Source of the DNA: Parapristionchus giblindavisi
Lineage: Eukaryota > Nematoda > Chromadorea > Rhabditida > Diplogasteridae
Length of the DNA: 64,000 nt
Reading direction: 5' to 3'
Assembly: GCA_943737045.1 (NCBI GenBank)
Contig: CALSFV010000050.1
Coordinates: 1 to 64,000 of the forward strand
This document shows, in pieces, positions 22,701 through 35,800 of this stretch (positions are counted from its first letter, which is position 1; every line of letters starts with the position of its first letter). The notes under the pieces were generated by a model. The model was not told where the DNA came from, made no database searches, and saw only the letters and a program-made list of their open reading frames with translations. A program made the translations under genes and the position numbers.

Positions 22701-25700
22701 CGATACGAAGATATCACGGATCCTGAGGTGATTATTGATTTATTGATTCATTCAGTCATATTTAATGCCTTGATATTGGCAACTTTATAAAAGCCTGCAC
22801 ACACAGCGAAAAAGTGATGATTGAGTGATCTTTTGTGTTAATAATTTAATATTCAATGAATTAGTTATTGATCTTTTCATGCTAACTATTTAGTCAATTA
22901 AATATTAATTAAATCAATATTATAATCGAATATAGATCCTCCGCAACGATGCAACTGCCGATCGTGCGATCTGCCTGTACGGATGGGTGAGAGGGGCGCA
23001 TCTGCGAGATGGATGCGCTGTGCACATGCCAGGAGTGGGAGATCTACGAATCAAGGAGGTACGGTAGATTATCGATTGATTAATTGATGGATGTTACAGT
23101 AGTTTTCTTTATTGAGAGTATTTTCTGTTTTCGGAACTGTTGTCGAGGTTACTTATTATTGCGGCTGCTATTCGTTCGCATTTCGATATGCGACGCGACA
23201 GGAAAGTGCCGGGTTCTAGAGCGAACAATGTGGTCGATATTTTCAATGGTTTTTAATGTGTTTTCCCATTCAGGTCTCCTCACTGCCCGATCCTTGCCCG
23301 TTCCCTGATAAGATCTCGAAGACCCGATCGCTCAATGAGAAGGTATACGGTAGACTTATTGATTGACTAGGTTTATTGATTGTCTAGATTTATTGATTGA
23401 CCATATCGGGTAAATATCCAGCTTGTGCGCACATTCTTACGCTGGTAATAAATTTGCTATGTCTCTGTGTCATTATCTCAGTTTATAACGTCAAATAATA
23501 ATAATAATAATAATTATTATTATAATTATTATTATTATTTCTCTTTGTAGGAACGCGTGATCTACGCTCCCTTCTCCGGTCTTGGAGGCATTGTCTACGA
23601 CAAGGACGCCGTGTACATTGAGACGGGCGGATCTCACTCGTTTGCTAAGACGGTGGGTATTGATTATTGATTTATTGATTGATTACTTTATTGATTTATC
23701 GATTGGTTGTTGATTGGGGGTAGTCATTAGTTCTGATTGGCGTTCATAAATACTGGATTGGGTTAGAATACCGATAGATAAAAGAACGGTTAGGATCACT
23801 CGTTTGGGAGTATATCTAGTTTTCGATACGCGAAATCAGCGGGTTGAACGCTGCGATGTGGGAAAGAGTTAGAATTCCAAATGGTAAAGTAATCAGCGGC
23901 TTAAAGTAAACTTATTATGAATTGTGAACAGTGTTAAGAGAAGTTCGCTTGTTGTTTGTACTTTTGAATTATATTTAGTAGTATTTATTAACTAATTAAT
24001 AATAATAATAATAATCTGATTCAGCGTAAACGGGACGATCTCATCGTCGGTCTGGAGAACGTTCAGACGGGATTGGACGAGAAGATGGAGGCATCACGAC
24101 TGTCCCTGCTGCCTGGATCGGTGCCCCTGAAGACGGAGAGGAGTGAAGAGGTATTATAGAATTACAAAAGTTTTTCATACACCACGCAAATGCCGAACCT
24201 AGTAAACTTCTTCACCGTTGAGAAAAACGCTTTCAAAAATTTTCGCCAAGTTTTCGAGAGGTTTTCTGGACATTTTTTAAATACATATAATTTTATTTTT
24301 GTTGAAAGCCCAATAAAATGACGAAAATATGCCATAAAATTCGATATAACAGTCGAAAATGCTATGCCGTGCGAAGAAGTAGACGGATTCAGAGTATTGC
24401 GCGGCAGAAGAGCGGAATTTGTATTGTTCGTACAGTTTTAATTCTATAATATGAAGTCTGACAATGAGACCATGAACAACCTATATCTTCTACATACCTT
24501 GATATAATGTTTTATAATATATATCTATTTAATTTTATTATCATTACTTTAATCTATGTCTGCCTCGACATTTGAGCGAGCGTGGTCTTCAAAGTGGTGT
24601 TGGCAAAAAGAAGCGAGAGTGCGTAAGTTTCCGCATTACAGGATCCGTGGAGTTCGGACTCGGATGGCGATTACGACGAAGATGATGAAGAGATGAGCGA
24701 GAGTGAGATGATGCAAGATGATGATGATGATGACGATGAGGGAGAAGATGGTACGGTTTCTATTAATATTTTAGCGGGAAACGGGAATCTGCCAGCGAGC
24801 GGACTGGTGTTATTCGAACCGTATTCTAATTCTCTCCAAAAAAGTTGTGAAAGATCCGTTCGCTTCCAAGTCGTCTTCAGGGCGAAAAACGCGAAAAACT
24901 AATTTTTTGAACAAAAAGGTGACATGTTCTCGAAAATTTTCTCTTGAACCCTTCGGTATTATTGCAGAAAACAAGTTGTCAGATGAGGTAAAAAGTCGGT
25001 ATGTTGTTCATTTACCGTATCTCTGTCCCCTCAATACCGTTTAATAGAGTACACGGGACTTAGCCATTTTTTGACGAATCAGCATATTTTTGATCGTGTC
25101 TGTCTTTAAAATAGTCCAATCGACTATCTTAAAAAAGGAAAATGATGCTCTCGGAAAGGCGAATAAAAAATTCGTTCATGATCGAATAGCTATGACAACC
25201 CATTTTCGAGTTATTCGAGGAAAATCACTACACTTTCTCCTTTTTCATCGATTCCAATGAATTATCGGGAAGGAAATAATTCATTGTGCTGCTAAAAACC
25301 ATCCAATCGACTTATTTTTTATTATACATAAGAAACTGTTATAAAATCAAGCAATCAATATGCAATTATCAACATCACTGATCTAAAACGTCAAGTCGGT
25401 CGCCTCATCCGTGAACAGAGTGTTCATCTCTCTTTTCATCCAGCTGTAGATTGCATCGGAGGAGATAGTCAGATCATCCTCATGTACTTTCACTTCATCC
25501 TCAATTCGTCTTCCCTCCTCATCGTATTCCTTCTCCCAGTCGTTGATGAAATCCATGTCCAGCGCGACATCTTTCTTGGCTCTTGTGTTGCTCAGCTTCT
25601 TCTCTGTCTCAACCATCTTCTTCGCTAGCAGAGTTCTTGATCTGATCGTGTGACATTCGGTTAGCGGGCATGATATCCGTTCTGACCTTCATTCTCTTCT

Positions 25701-26820
25701 CGACTTCTTCTGCTCTCAGTTTGTTCCTACATGACTGATTGAAAACGAGGGATGTAGACAAGTCAGGGGCCTCATCCGTAAACAGTGTGTTCATCTCGGT
25801 TTTCATCCAGTAGTTGTTTCTCTCTCGCTTTGTAAATTGGTGAGGCGAAAAGGAAAAGAAAAGAGGAAAGGAGACACTAAAGTGTATTAGATGATCAGAC
25901 CAGTAAATGAAATAAATCATTTCTGCAACAGTGTTTCCAAAACTGGCATGAAACAGCCGTCAAAATCGGTGTTGATGAGGTTTTCCTCGAATAACTCGAA
26001 AATGGGTTGTCATAGCTGTTCGATCATGGAAGAACTTTTTATTCGCCTTTCCGAGAGCATCATTTTCCTTTTTTAAGATAGTCGATTGGACTATTTTAAA
26101 GACAGGTACGATCAAAAAACTACTGAGGCGTAAAAAATGGCTAAGTCCCGTGTACTCTATTAAACGGTATTGAGGGGACAGAGATACGGTAAATGAACAA
26201 CATACCGACTTTTTACCTCATCTGACAACTTGTTTTCTGCAATAATACCGAAGGGTTCAAGAGAAAATTTTCGAGAACATGTCACCTTTTTGTTCAAAAA
26301 ATTAGTTTTTCGCGTTTTTCGCCCTGAAGACGACTTGGAAGCGAACGGATCTTTCAACTTTTTTGGAGAGAATTAGAATACGGTTCGAATAACACCAGTC
26401 CGCTCGCTGTATGATGAAAACGAACCGAGTTATGATCATTTTCAGGGTAGATCACAAAAAATCGATAATTTGCAATTTTGGTCAAATCAAGTGGCTAGGC
26501 CTTCTCATGACCCCCAACCACACCCATTGACCGACTTTCATCGAAATCAGAGACAGAAAAATTTTCCTATTGGCAGAACAGACCGTTTTTGCTACACTGT
26601 TACAGGAGACCCGTGTTATTGTGCTAGAATAATAATAAAAAAATTATTATTATTTCACCTGCGGTGATGACTATTCCTTCCCAACAATAAGCGCTCATTT
26701 CCGTTACGAGAAATTATATATTTATTTAAAAATTATCAAATATATATTAATAAACATTACTGGCAAAGGTAAAATGCGAGATGGACTTCCGTCGCGTACG
26801 TTGCGTTATTTGTAGTGCTA

Positions 26821-26858
<38 letters not shown>

Positions 26859-29800
26859 TATAGATGACGATAACGCGTTCCTAATGCCGAAGGCTGAACG
26901 GGAGCGACGTGCCCAGCAGAAGAAGGAAGCGGAGCAGACAGAGAAGTTTGTTCTTTGATCTTTCATCTTTGATCTAAATTCAATTCTGTGTTCATTACAC
27001 TGATAAACTGACATGTCTTGTGATTATGCCAAAATTCTGTTCGAAATTAGCCGGGTAAAAAGTTTAGAGAGGCAAATTAAAATCGGAATTGGATATTAGT
27101 GAATAAAAAAGTAGTTAATGGTGGCGGCGAGATTTATTATTTCGTTAATAAACTTCACATTTTACAAAAAAAATGGTTACCCTTGAGATGGGGCGACTGG
27201 GGCGAGCTCCGACCAATCCGACCAAGAAAGTTGGGAGATGCAAATATCGTTTAATAAAAATTAATAATACATTTTTAATTTAATAAAAATGTTTCAGATG
27301 GGGCGACTGGGGCGAGCTGGCTCGTCGCGCCATGGTCAACTATGCACCGCGTGCGGCGAAGCGCATCAACTGGAATCGGCTGGTCTACGATGATGGTTCG
27401 TGTTTTGTAGTTTGATCTTTGAACTTTGATCCCCTGATCTCCATATGTCGAATAGATAGGTTATCGGTTTCCAAATCCGGTCAAGTTTTTTTTTTGATTT
27501 TTGGCAAATTTGGCTCAAAATCCTGTCAGGTTTTAAGATTTTTGTGAAATTTTTGGCTCAAAATCCGGTCAGACTGGGTATTTTGTAACATACTTTTCGA
27601 TCCTATGATGACCTCTTGTTATGGGGTCTGCCCAACCCTAATATCTGTATATTATTATTGTGAATTATCGTTTAGAATATTATAATTTATCATCATTCAT
27701 TTCATTATTTATTCATTTCATTTCGTTATATTTATTGAGTCCGTTGGTGGTGTATACCTTTCTGCTTTTTCAGGACTTCCGTTCTTTACCATTGTGCAAC
27801 CGTTTACCTTTTCTGCTTTTTCCTAAGACTTCCCTTTCTGATTTCGTAATTCTTGTTCAGTCTTGATTCGCGCTCTCGTCTAGAGTAGTGACGTAATCTT
27901 GTCCTCTCTCTTTTCTTGACCTTACGTTAGGATTCGTTGGTTTATTGTCAGACTGTAGATAAATCACCTTTGTTGATTATACAGTGATCGTTTCGTTACA
28001 TTCTAAGGGTTGTGTTTCTCTTGAATACACTCGGTCCAATTTATCTTCGTTTCCTTTTCGTGCCACTACTTTGGTGTAGTGAGATCTTTTCGTGCCACTA
28101 CTTTGGTGTAGTGAGATCAGCGTCACTTTGGTGTGACTGGGGCTGATAGAGTTGCTTTGGTGCGACTGAAACGTAGAGCTCCCTCTTAACTTGCATTTGA
28201 AAGAGCTGAAATTCCACCAAAAGGGAGGGAATTAGCTATCTTTATCTGTTAGTAAGAGTAGGATAACTTTACATGGGGGCTGAGCCGGCCTTGAACTGAG
28301 AGAGACTTATTACTGATCGTATTTCGCGAGCGAATTGTGTGATTCTCGTGTCGTTTTGCGTGATTTTCGTGGTGATAATTGCGTGATTACGTGTCGTGGT
28401 GACTATTGCATCATCATTATTAATTGAGACGAGTAATTGATTGATTGCCTCACTGCAGATTCATCAGCCGTGATGAATAACTTTGATGATTTGGATGAAG
28501 AACACCTCCTTGGTGATGAACTCGAACGTGAGGGGGTAACGAGATATGAAGACGATCAAACACTCAACGACGTTGCCAACAACGAGGAAACGGCGCCGGG
28601 GGGTAACGAAGCTATTCTTCCGCCCGCGGCCATCGTAACTGAGGTGATCGAAGGAGCAAGACAACCAGTAGCAGCTCCTCCAAAGGTACAAGATCGTTAT
28701 CGTTGTCGTACTAGATGTAACTCTAGAAATAAGAGAGAGAATATGAATGATCCTGAATTGTTTCTGAGACGATTGCGAGAGAAGTTGAGTGATCTCGTAA
28801 ACAATCTTGTGACTAGAGAAGTGAACAAAGGTGGTTCTAAACTAGCTGTGAAAGAGCTCGAGAAGGTCTGGAATGATGGAATGAAAGAAGTAGACGAAGA
28901 GTTGGTAGAAATGAATAATTTTCTTGTCGAGCAAGATAGACAATGTAAAGAGAGAACTGGAGGTGAAGGAGAAGGGCTTACTCAAATCATTACTGATACG
29001 TTAGCAGGAACGAATCTGTTTGACCTGAAAGAATTGAGAGAGAAGTACGATGCTTTATTGAGTGCTGATTCCCAATGGAGAGATAATTATAATATTGTAA
29101 TCAAAGAGAGAAATCATTTTGAAAAGATACTTAATAATGCTTTGCATTCGGTGAATCTTAATGATATGAATGATCTTGTTAGTCAATTCCTTGAAGCAAG
29201 AACTGAATTGCAGGACAGATGGAAGGCTAAGGAGGATTCCGAGGCCATGAAGAAGAAGTTGAAGGAAACCCAAACGGATCTTGCTGCCAGAGAAGCTGAT
29301 CTTCGTACTGCTCGTAAGCAGATAGAGGACATGCAGCAGAGGCTGTTGATGGCTGAACATCGTGAGTACAGACATAAGCATGAACATGATCGATTACGTC
29401 ACAAAGAGACCGAAGTGACGAAAGATCGATTACAGGATCGGCCAGTGAACAACGAGCAAGAGAGCGAGCGATGGAATCAATCGATACCAGAGACCCCGGA
29501 GCCAAGGCTGCGACGCTCGCATCAGCAAGGAGTTCGTGGATCGGAGAGGAGAACAAGTGAGACCAGTTCTTATTCCGATAGGGTTGAGGGAGAAAGGAAT
29601 GTAGTTGGTAATGATGTTCCGAGGGTACCCCTTTCCGAGTTACCACGCTTAGCTCATTATGATGGTTCACGAGAAAGATGGGATATATTCAAGGATGGTT
29701 TCTTGTTGCGTTATGGTCGTATGAGTGATCATGATTCGAAGATTCTGTTGAGAGAGTCACTTGTTGGAAAGGCCCGAAATGAGTACAGGTCGTTACCGAA

Positions 29801-32800
29801 AGAGTATGATAGCAAAGGGATAAGAGAATGTCTAGAATGGTTAAGAGATAGGTGTATGGGTGGATCTCAATATGCTGAACTTGAGTATGAGAGAAAGTTG
29901 GGTGCGATCTCATGTGAAGGTAGAAGTGTAACGGAGGTCAGTGATGACATTGAATACTTCACCATGAAGATGTATGGAGAGGATAGTGAAAGTCTCGAGA
30001 AGAATAGGAGGAAGAAGTTCATGCTCATCTACGATCAACATAAGGAGTATAAGGAACTACTGAAGCTGTTTGACGATGGAGGATCCTATGAAGAGCTGAA
30101 GAAAGTCATACAGAGATCTGAATACATAGATCGAAGATTGAATGATAATGATAATGGACGTGAATGGAGGAATGGAGGTTACACGGCTCCACCGAATCGA
30201 AGCATGATTACGTGTCGAAATTGTGGTGGCGTTGGCCACATATCAACAGTGTGTACTACTGGAAGATGGAATGGTCGTCCACAGACATCATGGAACCAGC
30301 CATACAATCAGAGTATGTACAGTAATCGATCCGTGGATGAACATCAAGGACGAACAGGTGTACAACAAGGAGCATTCCCGTACAATCATCATGCCCCGAG
30401 ATTCGAACCTCAGGATGCTCGTTCGCAGCAGCCTCCCACGGATAAGAGAGAGTCGAAGGAAGATCCTCCAAGATCGTACAATGTCATATGTACGCAACTG
30501 AATGATGTGAGAGGAGTACCTATGAAGCAAGATCGAAGTATAGTAGAGAGTATAGTAGAGAATGAAGAGAAGCAGGCAGAAGATGAGGTTGAGGATAGTC
30601 ACTGCAAGTTTATCAAGAGATTCAAGACTGTGCATGGAACTATTGGAGGAGTAAAAATAGACGCTTGTTTGGACACGGGCGCTGAAGTGAATTTGATTGA
30701 TTTTGATACGGTCAAGGGTATGTCCGGAGTAGCTATTGATGATAAGATAACTGGATTCACTGATGGTCTAGGTAATCGGGTGAAATTAGTTGGAACAATT
30801 TATGTTGATGTGAATATGGAGAGAGGAAGGCGATGTAAAGTTGGCTTCCTTGTAACTGAGAATAAGATTCCGTGTATCCTGTTGGGGCAGAGTGCCTTAG
30901 ACGCAATGGGAATGGAGTTAATTGTAAAGGATGATGTAGTTGATATGTGTAGTAGGGATGATGCTGTCGTGCTAAAGAGTGCACGAAATGAATTGAGCAC
31001 GGTTATTGTTGGTGGTGGTTCTCTTGATAAAGGAGAACAGATAGTCTTGACTGATAAAGATACAGTCGAGGATATTGATAAGACTGTGCGTGTTCCAGTG
31101 TGTAATGGTACAAACACGGTTATGGTTCGAGGCGATATTGATGGATTAGAAGTGCGCCTTGATGAGGATGTCGAGGCGAATATGGTTAAGGATACGGCTA
31201 AAGATGTGGTCGTAGAGGTTAAGGATTCCGATGTCACTGATGCTCGTGAAGATCAGATGAAGATCGTCGGGAATGTAGTAGCTGATGTAGAAATGGACGG
31301 GGGTAAACCATTTAATGATGAATCTGCTTGCACGGAGATGAAGAGTCTGTGTATTGTATCGGGACAAATTGAGTTGAGGGTGAAGGATGAGGATACTGTA
31401 GTTGATGAAGTAGTCGATGGAAGTGATGAGAGTATTAAGAGTGAGGCTGTCGTTTCGAGCTGTGTTATACCTAAGGAGATGGATAGTCTGAATAGGAGAG
31501 ATAAGGATATTGCTATTGGAGATATTGTTGAAAGAGCGTGCAAGGAAACTGTACCTGTCGAGAGACCAAAAGGTCGATTGAAGGAAGATTGTATGAACAT
31601 GAAGGATATGGATATTATTGATGGAGATAGTATTGTTGGAGTTCCAGTGTGTGAGGAAATGGTACCTGTTAAGGGACCTAAAGGTCGATTGAAGGAAGAT
31701 GATATGAAGGATGGTTTTGTTGGAGATATTGTTGATGGACTATCAGTGTGTAAAGAGACTGTACCTGTTATGAGAACTAAGGTTCGATTAAAGGAAGATT
31801 GTATGAATATGAAGGATATGGATGATATTCTTGGAGATATGGTTGAAGGACCTAAGGTTCGATTGAAGGAAAGTCGTATGAATAAGAAGGATATAGATAT
31901 TGTTGATGGAGATATTATTGTGAGAGTTCTAGCGTGTAAGGGAACTGTACCTGTTATGGGACTAGATGGTCAATTGAGTGAAGATTGTATATTGCTGAAG
32001 GATAATAAGATGGTTGATTTAGTCATAAGAGAGGCTTGTGATGAGGAGATATCTTGCGGGTTACTGTATAGAGCTCTGGTGATCGAACAGTTGAATTGCA
32101 GGAAGAAGAAGGTCCCACGAGAACCCGACAAGATCTTGGCCTCGACATCACGGGAGCCCGTGGTCCTCAGAGAAGGTGTATCATTCATCACGCCAAAGGC
32201 CCGATTGAAGGTAGATGATATATTGATAGATGATAATAAGATGGTCGATAGAGTCAACAATAGACATCATGTTGATCATGCTGTGAGAAAGAGTGTGTGC
32301 AATGGAACTCAGTTTGATATGATATCAGAGAGATATGAGTGTGACTGTGTGAATGGATGTATCATCAGTGGGTACATAAGTGAGGCTTGTGATGAGGAGA
32401 TGTCTTGTGGGTTACTGTATAGAGCTATGGTGGTCGAACAGTTGAATTGCAGGAAGAAGAAGGTCCCGCGAGAACCCGACAAGAGCTTCGCCTCGACATC
32501 ACGAGAGCCCGTGCTCCTCAGAGGAGGAAGCGTGTCAGTAGTTGCTTCGTTCAACGTCATGTTCGTCGTCGTCGTCACCTGCAAAGTCATCTACACCCTT
32601 GCCGTCGTCTTCTACACCCGTGACATCGTCATCGCCAACTCGTGCCATCGACGTCAGTCAACTGCCATCGCCGTCAACGTCGCCACGTTCGTTATCGTTT
32701 CGCCGCTCGTTTCGCCGCCCGTTGTTCGTCATCCCGTGGAGGTCGAGAAGGACGCGTGAGGACACGCTTGAAGAAAAGGAGGGCATGTTATGGGGTCTGC

Positions 32801-35800
32801 CCAACCCTAATATCTGTATATTATTATTGTGAATTATCGTTTAGAATATTATAATTTATCATCATTCATTTCATTATTTATTCATTTCATTTCGTTATAT
32901 TTATTGAGTCCGTTGGTGGTGTATACCTTTCTGCTTTTTCAGGACTTCCGTTCTTTACCATTGTGCAACCGTTTACCTTTTCTGCTTTTTCCTAAGACTT
33001 CCCTTTCTGATTTCGTAATTCTTGTTCAGTCTTGATTCGCGCTCTCGTCTAGAGTAGTGACGTAATCTTGTCCTCTCTCTTTTCTTGACCTTACGTTAGG
33101 ATTCGTTGGTTTATTGTCAGACTGTAGATAAATCACCTTTGTTGATTATACAGTGATCGTTTCGTTACATTCTAAGGGTTGTGTTTCTCTTGAATACACT
33201 CGGTCCAATTTATCTTCGTTTCCTTTTCGTGCCACTACTTTGGTGTAGTGAGATCTTTTCGTGCCACTACTTTGGTGTAGTGAGATCAGCGTCACTTTGG
33301 TGTGACTGGGGCTGATAGAGTTGCTTTGGTGCGACTGAAACGTAGAGCTCCCTCTTAACTTGCATTTGAAAGAGCTGAAATTCCACCAAAAGGGAGGGAA
33401 TTAGCTATCTTTATCTGTTAGTAAGAGTAGGATAACTTTACACTCTGCACCTGGTGACTTCATGTTTCACCAATCCTATCTATCTGCAGACTTTGACTCT
33501 CGGTGTCTTCACGAGGAAGAGGAGGGCGAGGAGCGAGAGCTCGGCGGACTCTTCACGGTGCGAGGCAAGAAGGAGACGAGGACTGTCAATTATGAGGTTT
33601 GTCGATAATCGATCATTATTTCTTTTTTATTTGTTTATCCATCAGTTGAAACATGAATAGTGCAGGGGGAAATATTAGAGTGATTGAGTTCCCCTCGCTT
33701 TGAGCGCACATTGGGATTGATTTAATCATAATAATAATAAATAATAATGATTTATCGACACCAATATAACAAGGCGAAACGGCCCAGTAATAAAAATGGA
33801 GTCAATTGGTATATATAGTCCTCTGTTTATCTTTATTTCTGCCTCTAACCCTCTGGCGAAACTCTCGTAGACGAAGACAACGTGAGAGCATTGCCAGAAT
33901 GGAGAGTATTAAATTCTTTCGGGGTGTGTTTTTAACACTCCCCTTTCTAGGAAGACGGTTTCTGCTATCGGATTGCTGCCTCGACGTCGGGACAGTCGCG
34001 CGATTGGAAGGATGAGGAGGTATGTCTGTGTAGTTTGATCTTTGGGCTCTTCTCGAATTTGTGGTTTGATCTTTGAACTCGTTGAGGTGCGTGCGAGTAT
34101 CGCCGACTGCTTCGTGACGGGCAAGTGGGAGGAGGAGGATGCGGAAGCGAAGAGGCTCAAAGGTGAGATTATAATAATAATAATAATAATAATATAACAA
34201 AAACCTTATTTATCATTTTATTTTACCATCTCTCGTGTTAGTGCAAATATTTCATGCGTAGATATCATTGTGATTATTATACAAATAATAGTTACGGGGA
34301 TTGTATCTCATAATTCGCAATGGTATAATGTGCGTGGAACGTGAATAGTGCTGGTGGGATGTCATACTATCATAGACTTGCTGTTATTCACTTGAATACT
34401 TCAACATAGTTACATGGTAATTTTCAAATAGTAGAAGCAATAACAATAATATATCTCCACCACAAAGAGGCAAGCGCATAATTAAACGGGGCATAGGTCG
34501 AATAGCTAGGTTATCGGTTTTCAAAATGCGGTCAGGCTTTTCGATTTTTGGCAAATTTGGCTCAAAATGCGGTCAGGCTTGGTGCTTTGTAACATACTTT
34601 TCGACCTATGAAACAGGGTTAATCTCTGTGTCTTTATTGTTTTAGTCTCCTCAAACAATTATTTCTCATAGCGCTCGGTGCATCCATGTTACTATAGTTG
34701 GTGATTAGACAGATTGATGGTCCGGTGTGATATAGTATTTGTAGACGTGGGATTATTATTATTATTATTATTATTATTATTGTTATTATTATTATTATTA
34801 TTATTATTGTTATTATTATTATTATTATTTATCTATTTATTATTATTCATTCATTTATTCATTCAGATGAACTCGGTGATGATGACGATGAGGACGATGG
34901 TATGGTGGGACTGGATTGGGGAGATGAGGACGATGATGAAGGAGGAGACAAGGATGAGGATGAAGATGAGAAGATGGAGGTGGATGAGGACGAAGGAGCA
35001 GTGGGAGGAGAAGGAGGAAAGGGGAAGAAGAAGAAGAAGGAGGGTAAGCGTTTATAATATTGTATTCACCATAATATAGGCCAACGTGTGAGAAACAATC
35101 ATACATGGGCGGCATTGCCGCTAGCGGCAAAACGATTTTGGCACCAATCCCACCCGATTTACACAAAATTCAGTGAAAAAATTGAAAACGATTTGGGAAA
35201 AATTCACTTGAAAATAAAGTTTGTGTCAAACTTACCCGATTTTGGCACCCGGCCTACCCGATTTTCATTTCTAGCGTCAATGTCCGCCCATGTATGTAAA
35301 GAATACAAAGAATGAATGTCGAAGTGAGAGATCAAGGAGGAGATGAAATATGTGATGGAATATAGTGAAGAAGTCACTCATCAATCAATCAATAGATGAA
35401 TAGCTGTGAATTTACAAATTTTAGATCGTATACAAGTTATAAATAGAAACTAGGAAATACTAAGGTCTATTAATTAGTATATGTGGCCAATTGATCAATT
35501 CGATAATAGGTGCTAGATGAGGATGGGACGGAAAACTTGTTAGGGTGTGTTCTAACATTTGCCAATAGCTCTGTTCTAGCTCTGGCTCCTTTCGCTTCTC
35601 CGGGCGTCCGATTCCCAAGAGTTATGCTCTCCTCAAAAGGTCACGAAAAGAAAAGAAAATCAGAGAAAAACTGGCCTCGTTTTAAACTTTTATTTTCGTC
35701 ACTTTTGAACAACAGATTAAGTTTATTTATCGCACATCTAGTCGAGTTTAAATCAAGCTAAAAACAAAAAAACCAAGCGATATGAAAACAAGAGTCATGG

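Larger units (their letters stand above)
27617..33442 (+). mobile_element. LTR retroelement with gag-protease only
   Basis: Complete element of 5826 bases in BMS1 intron 16, in the gene's own orientation. TG...CA LTRs of 657 bases at both ends, a 4-base CTCT target duplication (27613-27616 and 33443-33446), a candidate primer binding site, one long gag-protease frame and a polypurine tract. No reverse transcriptase, RNase H or integrase motif exists in the 4.5 kb internal region in any frame, so replication would need another element's enzymes. Superfamily uncertain (Ty3/gypsy or BEL/Pao). Confidence 0.92.

Noticed and set aside
27660..27866. Identical 68-residue frames in both LTRs (also 32829-33035)
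   Set aside because: Non-coding LTR sequence; identical only because the LTRs are copies.
29055..32590. Several minus-strand frames of 75-147 residues inside the LTR element
   Set aside because: Shadows of the 1440-codon gag-protease frame on the other strand.
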